From the NCBI GenBank assembly GCA_947483555.1, contig CANKMW010000009.1, forward strand, positions 62,001-126,000: a stretch of 64,000 nucleotides of DNA. The letters are read 5' to 3'. The DNA is from Myxococcales bacterium (GTDB taxonomy: Bacteria; Myxococcota_A; Polyangia; Haliangiales; Haliangiaceae). The notes under the pieces are model-generated. The model worked only from the letters and a program-made list of their open reading frames with translations. It was not told where the DNA came from and did not search any database. Below are positions 1 to 8,584 of the stretch, one piece after another; positions within the stretch are counted from its first letter, which is position 1, and every line of letters starts with the position of its first letter. Made by a program: the position numbers and the translations under genes.

Positions 1-1152
1 CTCGGCGCCGGCGCCGCCAGCGGTCAGCTGCGCGTGATCGTCGAGGGCCGTCGCGGCCGGTGGCGCGGCGCACTCAACGCCGGCCTGCGCGTGCGTGCCG
101 GCGGCGCCGCCGAGTACATGGACGCGCCGTCGTCGATGCCCGGCACCGGGATCCGGCTCTCGTTCGGCACCGCGTTGCCGGTCGGCGGCGCGCTCGCCTA
201 CGCGCTGTCGCCGGGCAAGCTCGACGCGCTGGTCGAGGGCTGGGCGCTGCTGCCGCTCGACCGTGCTGGCTATGCACCGGTCGAGGCGCTGGCTGGCCTC
301 AAGGTGCAGCTGGCGCCGGCCTCGCACCTGACGATCGGTGGCGGCCTGGGCGTCGGCCCCGACGCCGGCAACCCCGACGCGCGCGCGTTCCTGGCCATCG
401 TGTTCGAGCCCGGCCAGCCGGTTCGCGCCCCGGTGGTCATGCCCGATCCGCCCGCGCCGCGGCCGGCGTCAGGCCCCGGCGATCGCGACGACGACGGCCT
501 CATCGATTCGCTCGACGGCTGCCCCGACGATGCCGAGGACTTCGATCGGATCGAGGACGGTGACGGCTGCCCGGAGGACGACGCCGACGGCGACCAGATC
601 TCCGACCACGCCGACCTGTGCGCCGCCGCCGCCGAGGATCTCGACGGCCTCGACGACGACGACGGCTGCCCCGAGGACGACGCCGACCGCGACCGCATCG
701 CCGACCGCGACGATCGCTGCCCGACCCGCGCCGAGAACTACAACGGCGTCGTCGACGATGACGGCTGCCCCGATACCGACCTGATCACGTTCACCGATGG
801 CGGCTTCGAGACCCTCGAGCCGATCCACTTCGAGTTCGATAGCGCCGTCATCAAGGCCGAGTCGTACCCGGTGGTGCGCGCGGTCGCCGCGGCGCTCTCG
901 ACCCACGCTCACATCCGGCGCATGGAGGTCGGCGGCCACACCGACAGGCGCGGCGCCGCCGCCTACAACCTGCGCCTGTCACGCGCCCGCGCCGCCGCGG
1001 TGAAGGCGTTCCTGGTCGGCGAGGGCATCGATGCCGATCGCCTCGAGTCGGAAGGCTACGGCGAGACCCGCGCCATCGACGACCGCAACGCCGAGTCGGC
1101 GTGGGCCAAGAACCGCCGGGTCGAATTCCTGATCCTCGACCCCAGCCGCTGA
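1..1152 (+). CDS. OmpA-family outer-membrane protein with TSP3 repeats (5' partial)
   Basis: The reading frame is open to the window edge, so the N-terminus lies upstream. The visible part starts with a small-residue-rich, beta-barrel-like segment. A run of Asp-rich thrombospondin-type-3 calcium-binding repeats follows (roughly codons 160-260, with the repeated signature DxDxDGxxDxxDxCPxxxED). The C-terminal OmpA peptidoglycan-binding domain has the typical FEFDSA, GGHTDRRG and NRRVEFLI segments. The family links the outer membrane to peptidoglycan; the acidic repeats probably act as a Ca2+-stabilised spacer. The stop is 9 nt from the stop of the convergent gene. Family assignment is firm; the specific role is not known. 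Confidence 0.9.
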   Translation, partial: LGAGAASGQLRVIVEGRRGRWRGALNAGLRVRAGGAAEYMDAPSSMPGTGIRLSFGTALPVGGALAYALSPGKLDALVEGWALLPLDRAGYAPVEALAGLKVQLAPASHLTIGGGLGVGPDAGNPDARAFLAIVFEPGQPVRAPVVMPDPPAPRPASGPGDRDDDGLIDSLDGCPDDAEDFDRIEDGDGCPEDDADGDQISDHADLCAAAAEDLDGLDDDDGCPEDDADRDRIADRDDRCPTRAENYNGVVDDDGCPDTDLITFTDGGFETLEPIHFEFDSAVIKAESYPVVRAVAAALSTHAHIRRMEVGGHTDRRGAAAYNLRLSRARAAAVKAFLVGEGIDADRLESEGYGETRAIDDRNAESAWAKNRRVEFLILDPSR

Positions 1153-1161
1153 GCCGCCGGA

Positions 1162-2199
1162 CTACGGCGTGCAACGTGACCGCGGCCGCGACGCCAGCAG
1201 CGTCGCCGCGCTGGTGAAGGCCGCGACGTGCGCGGCATCGGCGAAGTAGGCAGCGTTCGACTCCCACATCAACATGCCGCACGCCCCGAGCGCGGTCAGG
1301 GCGTCGGCCGCCGCCTCGACCTGCGGCGGCGTCATGCGGCAGTTGGCGCCGTAGGTGCCGGGCCCGCCGGTCTCGGGCACCGGACACCCGGCGACGCGCG
1401 ATCCGCCGTCGAGGATGTTCATCGAGAACAGCACGCCCACGTGCTGGGTGGCCGCCTGCGCGATGGTCTGGTCGCGATAGGCCGCCGGCAGGTTCGGCCC
1501 CTGGGCGGGAAAGAGATCGTAGCTGAACTGGCGGATGAGCAGATCGAGGCTCTGGTAGCGGTAGGCGGGGTACCAGTCGAGCTGGACCACGGTGGCGGTC
1601 GGCAGCGTCGGGAAGATCGCCTTGACGTAGCCGGACATCGAGTCGATCTCGGCGCCGGTCATCACGCCGCCCCACGAGACGTGGTCCGGCTCGTCCATGA
1701 CCGACGCGGCGACGATGGTGCCGTCGAGCACGCGGGCTGCGACGGCCGCCTTGATGGTGGGCGTGTCGAACGTGCTCTGGCGCTGGTTCCACTTGGCGCG
1801 GTCGAAGGCGCCGGTGGTGATGTAGTTGTCGTGGCTGCCGCCCGTCATCGCCAGCACCACGTGGACGCCGGCGGTATCGGCAGCCTCGAGGCTGGCGACG
1901 ATCGAGCCCGCGTCCATGAAGTTCAGCGTGAGCGAGAACGGTGCCGGTCCGTAGTCCCAGCTGGTGTTGCCCGCATAGAGCGCGAACGGGCCGAACGGAA
2001 TTCCAACCGCAGCCGCGGCGTCGGGCGTGCCCGGCGCGGCGTCGACGCTGCCGGTGTCGGCGTCGAGGTCGGCGGCGTCGAGGTCGGTCTCTGCAGCGTC
2101 CGCCGCGGGGCTGCGCGGGTGATCGCAGCTCGCGCCTGACACCAGGGCGAGCAAGCTCGCGAGCGTCGCGGTCACGGCCGCGGACGGGACATGCGGCAT
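1162..2199 (-). CDS. Putative secreted TIM-barrel (glycosidase-like) lipoprotein
   Basis: 345 aa from an ATG that begins a signal peptide ending near a Cys (LVSGASC, a weak lipobox); the frame extends 21 codons further upstream but without a signal. An Asp/Ala-rich linker (about residues 30-60) is followed by a globular part. The segment VMDEPDH and a late MWESNAAYF resemble strand ends of glycoside-hydrolase TIM barrels where acidic catalytic residues sit. Several WDYG/LDWYPAYRY aromatic stretches fit a carbohydrate-binding cleft. I do not recognise a specific GH family, so the enzymatic role is inference. It is a single gene, convergent with the OmpA gene and divergent from the radical SAM gene. 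Confidence 0.6.
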   Translation of the reverse strand: MPHVPSAAVTATLASLLALVSGASCDHPRSPAADAAETDLDAADLDADTGSVDAAPGTPDAAAAVGIPFGPFALYAGNTSWDYGPAPFSLTLNFMDAGSIVASLEAADTAGVHVVLAMTGGSHDNYITTGAFDRAKWNQRQSTFDTPTIKAAVAARVLDGTIVAASVMDEPDHVSWGGVMTGAEIDSMSGYVKAIFPTLPTATVVQLDWYPAYRYQSLDLLIRQFSYDLFPAQGPNLPAAYRDQTIAQAATQHVGVLFSMNILDGGSRVAGCPVPETGGPGTYGANCRMTPPQVEAAADALTALGACGMLMWESNAAYFADAAHVAAFTSAATLLASRPRSRCTP

Positions 2200-2314
2200 G
2201 TGATCGGCCCATCGTGAGCCGGCGCGGGTCGTGGCGACAAGCGGAGAGGTTCGCGACGACACTAGATACTGAACGGATGTTCACCTCACCGTCGGAGTCT
2301 GGTAGCGTCGGCGG

Positions 2315-3352
2315 GTGGTGTCGCGGCCGATCTCCAACCCGCCCAACCCGTGGGCGTCGTCGCACGTCGAGTGGCTCGAGGAGCCGCCCAGCGCCGCGCT
2401 CGAGGTCCGCGAGGAGCAAGCGAAGTCGATCCTGTCCGAGAACGACAGTCCCGATGTCGGCTTCCGCTGGAGCGTGAATCCGTACCGTGGCTGTTTTCAT
2501 GCCTGCGCTTACTGTTACGCCCGTCCGTCGCACCAGTACCTCGGCTTCGGCGCCGGCACCGATTTCGATCGCAAGATCGTGGTCAAGACCAACGCGCCGG
2601 AGCTGCTGCGCGCCAGCTTCGGCAAGCCGTCGTGGCAGGGCGAGCTGATCGCGTTCTCGGGCGACACCGACTGCTACCAGCCTCTCGAGGCCAGCTACGG
2701 CATCACCCGCCGCTGCCTCGAGATCTGCGCCGAGTTCCGCAACCCGGTCACCATCATCACCAAGTCGGCGGTGATCCGCCGCGACGTCGACGTGCTGGCG
2801 CGGCTGGCGCGCGAGGCGCGGGTCCGGGTCATGGTCAGCATCCCGTTCGCGCGTGACGAGCTGGCGCGCGCGATCGAGCCCGGCGCCAGCGCGCCGTCGC
2901 GGCGCTTCGACACCCTGCGCATCCTGGCCGACGCCGGCGTGCCCACCGGGGTCGCCATCGCGCCGATCATCCCCGGCCTCAACGATCCCGACGTTCCGGA
3001 GATCCTCGAGCGCGCCCACGCCGCCGGGGCGCGGCACGCCTTCATCATCATGCTGCGGCTGCCCGGCGAGGTGTTGCCGGTGTTCCGCGAGCGCATCGCC
3101 GCCGAGCTGGCGCCGGAGCGGGTCCGCAAGATCGAGCACGCGATCCAGGAGCTGCGCGGCGGCACCGGCACCATGAACGACAGCCGCTTCGGCGCCCGCT
3201 TTCGCGGTCAGGGGCCGCGCTGGCGCGCGATCGAGGCCCTGTTCGACCTCCACCGCCGCCGCCTCGGCTTCGCGTCGGGTCGTGAGGACGACGGCGACGC
3301 CGCGGCGCCGACCACGTTCCGGCGCCCGACCCGGCAGCTCGGCCTGTTCTGA
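2315..3352 (+). CDS. Radical SAM protein, PA0069/Rv2578c (SPL-like) family
   Basis: 345 aa. The iron-sulfur motif CFHACAYC gives Cys60, Cys64 and Cys67, the CxxxCxxC spacing used by the spore-photoproduct-lyase-like subgroup of radical SAM enzymes. The flanking NPYRGC and YARPSHQYLG are characteristic of the PA0069/Rv2578c family. These cytosolic proteins bind a [4Fe-4S] cluster and cleave S-adenosylmethionine; the substrate is not established, though DNA repair is often suggested. The GTG start has no Shine-Dalgarno sequence; a TAGCGT hexamer lies 6 nt upstream (2303-2308), so the mRNA may be leaderless. The family is clear, the reaction is not. Confidence 0.9.
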   Translation: MVSRPISNPPNPWASSHVEWLEEPPSAALEVREEQAKSILSENDSPDVGFRWSVNPYRGCFHACAYCYARPSHQYLGFGAGTDFDRKIVVKTNAPELLRASFGKPSWQGELIAFSGDTDCYQPLEASYGITRRCLEICAEFRNPVTIITKSAVIRRDVDVLARLAREARVRVMVSIPFARDELARAIEPGASAPSRRFDTLRILADAGVPTGVAIAPIIPGLNDPDVPEILERAHAAGARHAFIIMLRLPGEVLPVFRERIAAELAPERVRKIEHAIQELRGGTGTMNDSRFGARFRGQGPRWRAIEALFDLHRRRLGFASGREDDGDAAAPTTFRRPTRQLGLF

Positions 3353-3387
3353 CCGGCGTCCGGCGTCCGCGATCGTGATCGTCGCGA

Positions 3388-3972
3388 TCAACCCGGCGGG
3401 TCGTCACCGAACAGCGTGCCGACCACCAGCTCGATCGCCTCGAAGGGCTCGGCCCGCACCACCTCGCCGCGTTCGGCCCGCGTCACCGTGACGTAGCCGT
3501 CGGGGCTCCAGCGCATCACGGTCAGCGTCGCATCTCGCGGGTCGACCAGCCAGTAGTGCGGGATCGCGACCCGATGATAGAGGCGCAGCTTCTTGACGGT
3601 ATCGGCGGTCGCGTTGCTCGCAGAGACGATCTCGCAGATCCAGTCCGGCCGGACCTTGACCGGCATGCCGGTGGGCCGGTCGGGGCACCGTTCACGGCGC
3701 CAGCCCACGACATCCGGTCGCACGATCTCGCCGCTCTCGAACAGCACCTCGACCTCGGTGGCGATCCACCAGCCACCGGGTCCGCCGCGTCCCGGCGAAC
3801 GCTGAAACGGCGAGCGTACCGCGCCGACGATGCCGGCCTGCGCATCGCCGTGCTCGCCGCTCGGCGCCGCCTTTTCAGTCAGCTCGCCACCGACCAGCTC
3901 GTGGAATCGCTCGGCTTCCGGGATGGCCCAGAAGTCCTCGAGGGTCGCCCGCCGTCGCGCGGAATCGATCAT
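3388..3972 (-). CDS. Uma2 family endonuclease-fold protein (DUF820)
   Basis: 194 aa. The fold is PD-(D/E)XK-like: FHELVGGELTEKAAPSGEHG near the N-terminus, then VEVLFESGEIVRPDVVGWRRE, WICEIVSASNATADTVKKLRLY and IPHYWLVDPRDATLTVM. The Asp of RPDVV and the Glu of CEIVS are the expected metal-site acids, although the usual Lys after the Glu is not obvious, as is common in Uma2 proteins. Function is unknown; the family is hugely expanded in cyanobacteria and myxobacteria. It is convergent with the radical SAM gene (35-nt gap) and 18 nt upstream of the next minus-strand stop. A second Uma2 gene lies at 24.3 kb. Confidence 0.88.
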   Translation of the reverse strand: MIDSARRRATLEDFWAIPEAERFHELVGGELTEKAAPSGEHGDAQAGIVGAVRSPFQRSPGRGGPGGWWIATEVEVLFESGEIVRPDVVGWRRERCPDRPTGMPVKVRPDWICEIVSASNATADTVKKLRLYHRVAIPHYWLVDPRDATLTVMRWSPDGYVTVTRAERGEVVRAEPFEAIELVVGTLFGDDPPG

Positions 3973-3990
3973 GGCGCGACGACCAGCGTA

Positions 3991-4413
3991 TCACTTCACC
4001 AGGTTCATCTTGCGCATCATGTCGAAGCGGGCGCGGGCGCGGACGCCGAGCTCGGCGCTGGCGAGGCCGGCCACCGGCTGGTCGGCGCCGACCTTGGGGC
4101 TGGTCCGGCATTCGGCGACGCCGGTGCCGGGCTCGGCGGGCGCGCGATCGCCACGGCTGCCGTCGTCGAAGCGATCGCCGCCGTCCTCGGCTGCGGGCGC
4201 GTGGGCGGGTCGCGCGTTGTCGTCGAGCAGATCGGCGAGGCCGGGCTGCAGCCCACGCTGCCGGAGCGCGTCGAGCTCGGGGCCGACCGCCAGGTCGCTC
4301 GGCTCGTCGATCGACGCGACATCATCGAGCTCGGTTTCGGTCTCGGCGTCGGTGCAGGCAACGGTGAAGAGGGACGCGGCGAGGAGGAGGGCGATGGTGG
4401 CGAGCTTGCGCAT
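3991..4413 (-). CDS. Small Asp-rich lipoprotein, unknown function
   Basis: 140 aa from the ATG at 4413, chosen because it begins a clean lipoprotein signal (MRKLATIALLLAASLFTVAC) and has GGAG about 8 nt upstream. After Cys20 the protein is acidic, low-complexity and Asp/Ala/Pro-rich, then ends in a basic segment (RARARFDMMRKMNLVK). No domain is recognised. It is probably anchored in the envelope through the acylated Cys. A longer in-frame ORF upstream lacks coding character and crosses the ABC promoter region. Confidence 0.65.
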   Translation of the reverse strand: MRKLATIALLLAASLFTVACTDAETETELDDVASIDEPSDLAVGPELDALRQRGLQPGLADLLDDNARPAHAPAAEDGGDRFDDGSRGDRAPAEPGTGVAECRTSPKVGADQPVAGLASAELGVRARARFDMMRKMNLVK

Positions 4414-4870
4414 GGGAGATGCTCCGACTTGGGTTACGTGCGTGACGTGGGGATGCATCAGCACGGTCCGTGCCGCATCGCACGGTGCGCAGACCCCATC
4501 GACTCGATGCCGGTCGGCGGTCAGTGAGATCGCGGCAGTGCCAGATCGTGCCGCGAACGCGAGTCCACACTCGGCGCTGACATCTGTTGGATCACCGACT
4601 GTCACGGGTCCAGGGATGGACACGTCCCACCAGCCCGGATCGGCTGTGACCCACCGATGGCTTCGGGGCCCGGCTCCGCGCTGACGCGCTCGCGTCAGGC
4701 GGTGGGGCACCCGGTTCGTGGTGCCGTGGCGCACCGGTTGGGGGAATTCGACCCCCGCAGGGCCGGTTCTGGCTCGGTCTCGTGTCGCACCGGTGTCGCA
4801 CCTCTTGACACCCCCACCACCGTTGATAAAAGTGCCGACGCTCCGAGCCAGCGCTCCGAGAGGCAGGTCG
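4414..4870. other. 457-bp intergenic region between divergent genes
   Basis: No convincing gene is seen. It holds the divergent control region of the small lipoprotein and the ABC operon. A perfect 8-bp inverted repeat with a 2-nt loop, CTGACGCG-CT-CGCGTCAG, sits at 4681-4698; it lacks a T-tract, so it is more like a protein-binding dyad than a terminator. A sigma70-type promoter for the ABC operon lies at its right end. Confidence 0.5.
4805..4832 (+). promoter_or_regulatory. Putative sigma70 promoter of the ABC (Gld-like) operon
   Basis: A perfect -35 TTGACA (4805-4810), a 16-nt spacer, and a -10-like TAAAAG (4827-4832) inside the only AT-rich patch of this intergenic region. Transcription would start near 4839, giving a leader of about 30 nt before the ATG at 4871. 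Seen by eye only. Confidence 0.5.
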
Positions 4871-5857
4871 ATGATCCAGGTTTCCAAGCTTTCCAAGTAC
4901 TACGGCGGCAAACGGGCCCTCGGTCCGGTGTCGTTCGAGATCGATGACGGCGAGACCGTCGGCTTCCTGGGCCTCAACGGCGCCGGAAAGACGACCGCGC
5001 TTCGCATCCTCGCCTGTGACCTTCGCCCGTCGGCAGGCGCGGTCAACGTCGGGGGCATCGACGCCCTCGGCGATCCCCACGAGGTGCGCAAGCGGATCGG
5101 GTTCTTGCCCGAGAATCCGCCGCTCTACCCCGAGATGACCGTGACGGCGTTCCTCGAGTTCGCCGCCGATCTGCGCCGGGTCGCCAAGGTCGACCGCAAG
5201 AAGCTGGTCAACGAGGCGATCGACGTCACCGACCTCGGCGAGGTCGCCGAGGATCCGATCGGCAACCTCTCGCACGGATTCCGCCAGCGGGTCGGGCTGG
5301 CCCAGGCCATCGTGCACAAGCCGGCCCTGGTCATCCTCGACGAACCCACCCGCGGCCTCGACCCCAAGCAGATCGTCGAGATGCGCAAGCTGATCCACGG
5401 TCTCAAGGACCGCCACACGGTCCTCATCTCGAGCCACATCCTGGCCGAGGTCAGCCAGACCTGCGATCGGCTGCTCATCCTCGGCCAGGGCCGCATCCTG
5501 GGCGCCGGCACCGAGGCCGAGCTGGCCGCGCACGAGGGTAACGTCAACCTGGTCTCGGTCACCGTCCGCGTGCCGCCGTCGTCGGGCGAGCCGTATCGCG
5601 ATGGCGAGGCCGACGCCAAGAAGACGATCGCCAGCGTGCTGACCCGGATCGACGGCATCACCGAGGTCGGTGAGCCGCAGTCGCGTGGCGACGGCTGGGC
5701 GGTGTCGCTCACGTCCGCCAAGGATCTGCGCGCCGAGATCAGCCGCGCCGTGGTCCAGGCCGGCCTGGATCTGCTGAAGCTCGACTACGCCCGTAGCGAG
5801 CTCGAGAACACCTTCTTGCGCCTGGTCGACACCGGCGCGCCCCGCGCGGAGGCCTGA
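4871..5857 (+). CDS. ABC transporter ATP-binding protein, GldA-like
   Basis: 328 aa from the ATG at 4871; the frame opens further upstream but that part is not ABC-like and covers the promoter. Walker A is GLNGAGKT (about residues 34-41), the signature is LSHGFRQR (Gly replaced by His in the usual LSGG), and Walker B is LVILDEPTRGLDP, followed by the switch His in SSHIL. The C-terminal ~100 residues form the extra domain typical of ABC-2 exporters. It energises the permease encoded next; together they resemble the GldA-GldF pair associated with gliding in Bacteroidetes, which is also found as an uncharacterised exporter in many other phyla. The ATG of the permease follows the stop by 1 nt. 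Confidence 0.92.
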   Translation: MIQVSKLSKYYGGKRALGPVSFEIDDGETVGFLGLNGAGKTTALRILACDLRPSAGAVNVGGIDALGDPHEVRKRIGFLPENPPLYPEMTVTAFLEFAADLRRVAKVDRKKLVNEAIDVTDLGEVAEDPIGNLSHGFRQRVGLAQAIVHKPALVILDEPTRGLDPKQIVEMRKLIHGLKDRHTVLISSHILAEVSQTCDRLLILGQGRILGAGTEAELAAHEGNVNLVSVTVRVPPSSGEPYRDGEADAKKTIASVLTRIDGITEVGEPQSRGDGWAVSLTSAKDLRAEISRAVVQAGLDLLKLDYARSELENTFLRLVDTGAPRAEA

Positions 5858-5858
5858 C

Positions 5859-6581
5859 ATGCGAGCCGCCACGATCATCTTCCGCCGCGAGATGGGGACC
5901 TACCTCAAGTCCATCGTCGGCCGGATCACCGGCAGCCTGGCGCTGCTCCTCATGGGCGTCGCCTTCCAGGTGTTCGGTGCCAAGACCCAGCTGTCGGGCG
6001 AGATGCTGTCGCAGTTCTTCTGGGGCAGCTCGGGCGTCATCATCGGCGTCGCCATCATCCTGAGCGTCCGCCTGGTCTCCGAGGAGCGGCAGACCGGTTC
6101 CATCCTGCTGCTCAACACCTCACCGGTGCGCGAGGCCGAGATCATCCTCGGCAAGTTCTTCGCCGCGCTGGCGTTCCTGGCCATCATCCTGGCGGTCTCG
6201 GTCTACATCCCGCTGCTCATCAAGAGCGAGGGCAAGATCACCGGCAGCCAGATCTTCGTCGGCTACCTCGGCTTGTTCCTGCTCGGCTCGGCGGTGCTCG
6301 CGATCGGCGTGTTCGCGTCGACGCTGGCCAAGCAGCAGATCGTGGCCGCCGTGGTCGGCGCCGCCATCGTCGTCTTGCTGCTGCTGCTCTACCAGCTCAG
6401 CCGCAAGCTCGACCCGCCGATGAAGGACATCCTGGCCGAGCTCGACCTGTGGTGGATCCACTTCCAGGGCGGCTTCATGAAGGGGGTCTTCAACCTCAAG
6501 GACGCCGTCTACTACGTGGCGGTGACGTACTTCTTCCTGCTGCTCTCGGTGAAGACGCTGGAGATGAAGCGATGGCAATGA
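5859..6581 (+). CDS. ABC-2 type permease, GldF-like
   Basis: 240 aa, almost entirely hydrophobic, with about six membrane segments (around residues 20-40, 55-75, 100-125, 140-160, 165-185 and 218-235). The N-terminal FRREMGTYLKSIVGRITG and the loop LVSEERQTGSILLLNTSPVREAEIILGKF are hallmarks of ABC-2/GldF permeases. It acts in the inner membrane as the channel for the preceding ATPase. It starts 1 nt after the ATPase stop and its own stop overlaps the start of the next gene, so the operon is translationally coupled. Confidence 0.92.
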   Translation: MRAATIIFRREMGTYLKSIVGRITGSLALLLMGVAFQVFGAKTQLSGEMLSQFFWGSSGVIIGVAIILSVRLVSEERQTGSILLLNTSPVREAEIILGKFFAALAFLAIILAVSVYIPLLIKSEGKITGSQIFVGYLGLFLLGSAVLAIGVFASTLAKQQIVAAVVGAAIVVLLLLLYQLSRKLDPPMKDILAELDLWWIHFQGGFMKGVFNLKDAVYYVAVTYFFLLLSVKTLEMKRWQ

Positions 6582-8584
6582 ACGGCTCACCCCGCCTGAT
6601 CACCCGGATCGGGCTCATCGTCGCCGTCGCGCTGTTCGTCATCGCGCGGCGCTTCCTGCGCGACCCGGTCTCGGGTCAGGCGCTGTTCCCGTGGCTGATG
6701 AAGCTGGCGATCGGCATCGGCATCGTCCTGCTGGTCGGCGGCACGCTGCTGCAAGCCCTGCGCTGGACCCGGAGCAAGGGCGCGCGCCGCAAGGCCGAGG
6801 GGGCGCTGCTGCTGTGTTACGGCGCGCTGATCGGCGCCGCCGCGGTCTACTTCTTCACCACCACGACCGGCATGGGCTGGATCGGCCTCGACGATCTGTC
6901 GGCCAAGGGCGCCCGCAAGTACGACGTCGTCATGACCATCGCCTGCGCGCTGCTGGCGGCGTGCGCGGTGATCCCGGCCATCCTCATGGAGGCCACCGTC
7001 GGTGAGTGGACGACCGACGAAGACGACGACGCCGTCGAGCTGCGCCGCATGCGCGAGATGGGCGTCGCCGGCTTGACCATCGCCCTGGCGGCCGGATTCC
7101 TGATGGTCACCTGCAACGTCGCCCGCGAGAAGAACATCCGCAAGGACGTCAGCTACCTGCGCACCTCGCAGCCCGGCGACTCGACCCGCAAGATCGTCGA
7201 GACGATGAGCGAGCCGGTGAAGGTGCTGCTGTTCTTTCCGGACCTCAACGAGGTCGGCGGCGAGGTCAAGGGCTACTTCCAGGAGCTGGCCCGGCAGACC
7301 AAGGGCAAGCTGGTCGTCGAGTCGCACGACCGCTTCCTGTCGGCGTCGATCTCCAAGCAGTACTCGGTGCAGAAGGACGGCACCGTGGTCATCGTCCGCG
7401 GCGCCGACGCCAAGGCCAAGCACACCAAGTTCGAGATCGACACCGACATGGACAAGCACCGCCGCCGGGACGGCAAGCTGCGGGTCCTCGATCAGACCGT
7501 CAACACCGAGCTGATGAAGATCCTGCGCGACAAGCGCAAGGCGTACCTCACGGTCGGCCACGGCGAGATCAACGACCCCGAGTCGCTGCCGTCGCACCAG
7601 CGCGGTCAGCTGCCCGACGCCCGCACCCAGGTGGTCAAGAGCATCCTGACCAGCCTCAACTACGAGTCCAAGAACCTGGGCACGATGGACGGGCTGGCCA
7701 GCCAGATCCCCGATGACGCCACCTTCGTGATGGTGCTCGGTCCCAAGAAGGCCTTCGATCCGACCGAGCTCGACACCCTGGTTCGCTACGTCGACGGCGG
7801 CGGCAAGCTGCTGGTGGCGATGGACCCCGAGGGTGACTTCCGGCTCGGGCCGCTCGAGGGCCGCTTCGGGACCGGGCTGGGTGAGCTGCGCCCCGGCGAG
7901 GACGCTCGGATCGGCCTGGTCACCGACGACAAGACCTTCCTGCCCCAGCGCGGCAACGAGAGCGATCGCCGGCTGGCGCTGACCAACCAGTTCTCGTCCC
8001 ACGCCTCGACGACGTCGCTGTCGCGCGGTGACGCCCGCAACGGCATCCTGCTGCAGACCGCCGGCGCGCTCACCGATCGCGAGTTCACGACCCCGGGCGA
8101 GAAGCCCAAGCGCACCTACGTCATTCGCACCATGGCCGAGGCGTGGCTCGACTACGACAACGACTTCAAGGCCGGAGCCGCCGAGAAGCGCGACCGCTAC
8201 AACGTCGGCGCCGCGATCGAGGGCGCCAAGGGCAAGCATGCCGACGGCAGCGAGGCCGACGGCTTCCGCGCCATGGTGTTCTCGGATCAGGACCTGTTCG
8301 CCGATCACATGGTCCAGACCCGCACCGGGCAGATCTTCGTCGAGACCAACGGCCGGTCGTTGCCGGTCGACGCCGTGAAATGGCTGGGCGGCGAGGAGAC
8401 CATCAGCGGCATCGTCAACGACGAGAAGGATCCCGAGATCAAGCAGACCAAGCGCGAACAGGCGGCGTGGTTCACCGCCACGACCATCGTCGCGCCGCTG
8501 GGGATGTTCGCGGTCGGGATGCTGTTCGGGCGGACCCGGCGTCGCCGGCCGGCTGCGACGGCGAAGAAGGAGACCACGCGATGA
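6572..8584 (+). CDS. GldG-like transporter-associated membrane protein
   Basis: 670 aa from the ATG at 6572, which has GGAG 8 nt upstream; an alternative ATG at 6578 gives a 4-bp overlap with the permease. There are about five N-terminal membrane segments within the first 230 residues. A large soluble domain follows (VKVLLFFPDLNEVGGEVKGYF, AYLTVGHGEIND, VMVLGPKKAF, LLVAMDPEG) typical of the GldG/ABC-type uncharacterised transport domain. One C-terminal membrane helix then precedes a basic tail (RTRRRR). In GldAFG systems this subunit partners the permease. The multi-helix N-terminus makes it look like a fusion of a small membrane module with GldG. Confidence 0.85.
   Translation: MAMNGSPRLITRIGLIVAVALFVIARRFLRDPVSGQALFPWLMKLAIGIGIVLLVGGTLLQALRWTRSKGARRKAEGALLLCYGALIGAAAVYFFTTTTGMGWIGLDDLSAKGARKYDVVMTIACALLAACAVIPAILMEATVGEWTTDEDDDAVELRRMREMGVAGLTIALAAGFLMVTCNVAREKNIRKDVSYLRTSQPGDSTRKIVETMSEPVKVLLFFPDLNEVGGEVKGYFQELARQTKGKLVVESHDRFLSASISKQYSVQKDGTVVIVRGADAKAKHTKFEIDTDMDKHRRRDGKLRVLDQTVNTELMKILRDKRKAYLTVGHGEINDPESLPSHQRGQLPDARTQVVKSILTSLNYESKNLGTMDGLASQIPDDATFVMVLGPKKAFDPTELDTLVRYVDGGGKLLVAMDPEGDFRLGPLEGRFGTGLGELRPGEDARIGLVTDDKTFLPQRGNESDRRLALTNQFSSHASTTSLSRGDARNGILLQTAGALTDREFTTPGEKPKRTYVIRTMAEAWLDYDNDFKAGAAEKRDRYNVGAAIEGAKGKHADGSEADGFRAMVFSDQDLFADHMVQTRTGQIFVETNGRSLPVDAVKWLGGEETISGIVNDEKDPEIKQTKREQAAWFTATTIVAPLGMFAVGMLFGRTRRRRPAATAKKETTR

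Noticed and set aside
851..3391. Minus-strand 846-codon open frame
   Set aside because: Arg/Ala-rich shadow of the radical SAM gene and of the lipoprotein gene; no domain or ribosome site.
4681..4698. 8-bp hairpin considered as a terminator
   Set aside because: No T-tract on either strand and not directly behind a gene end.
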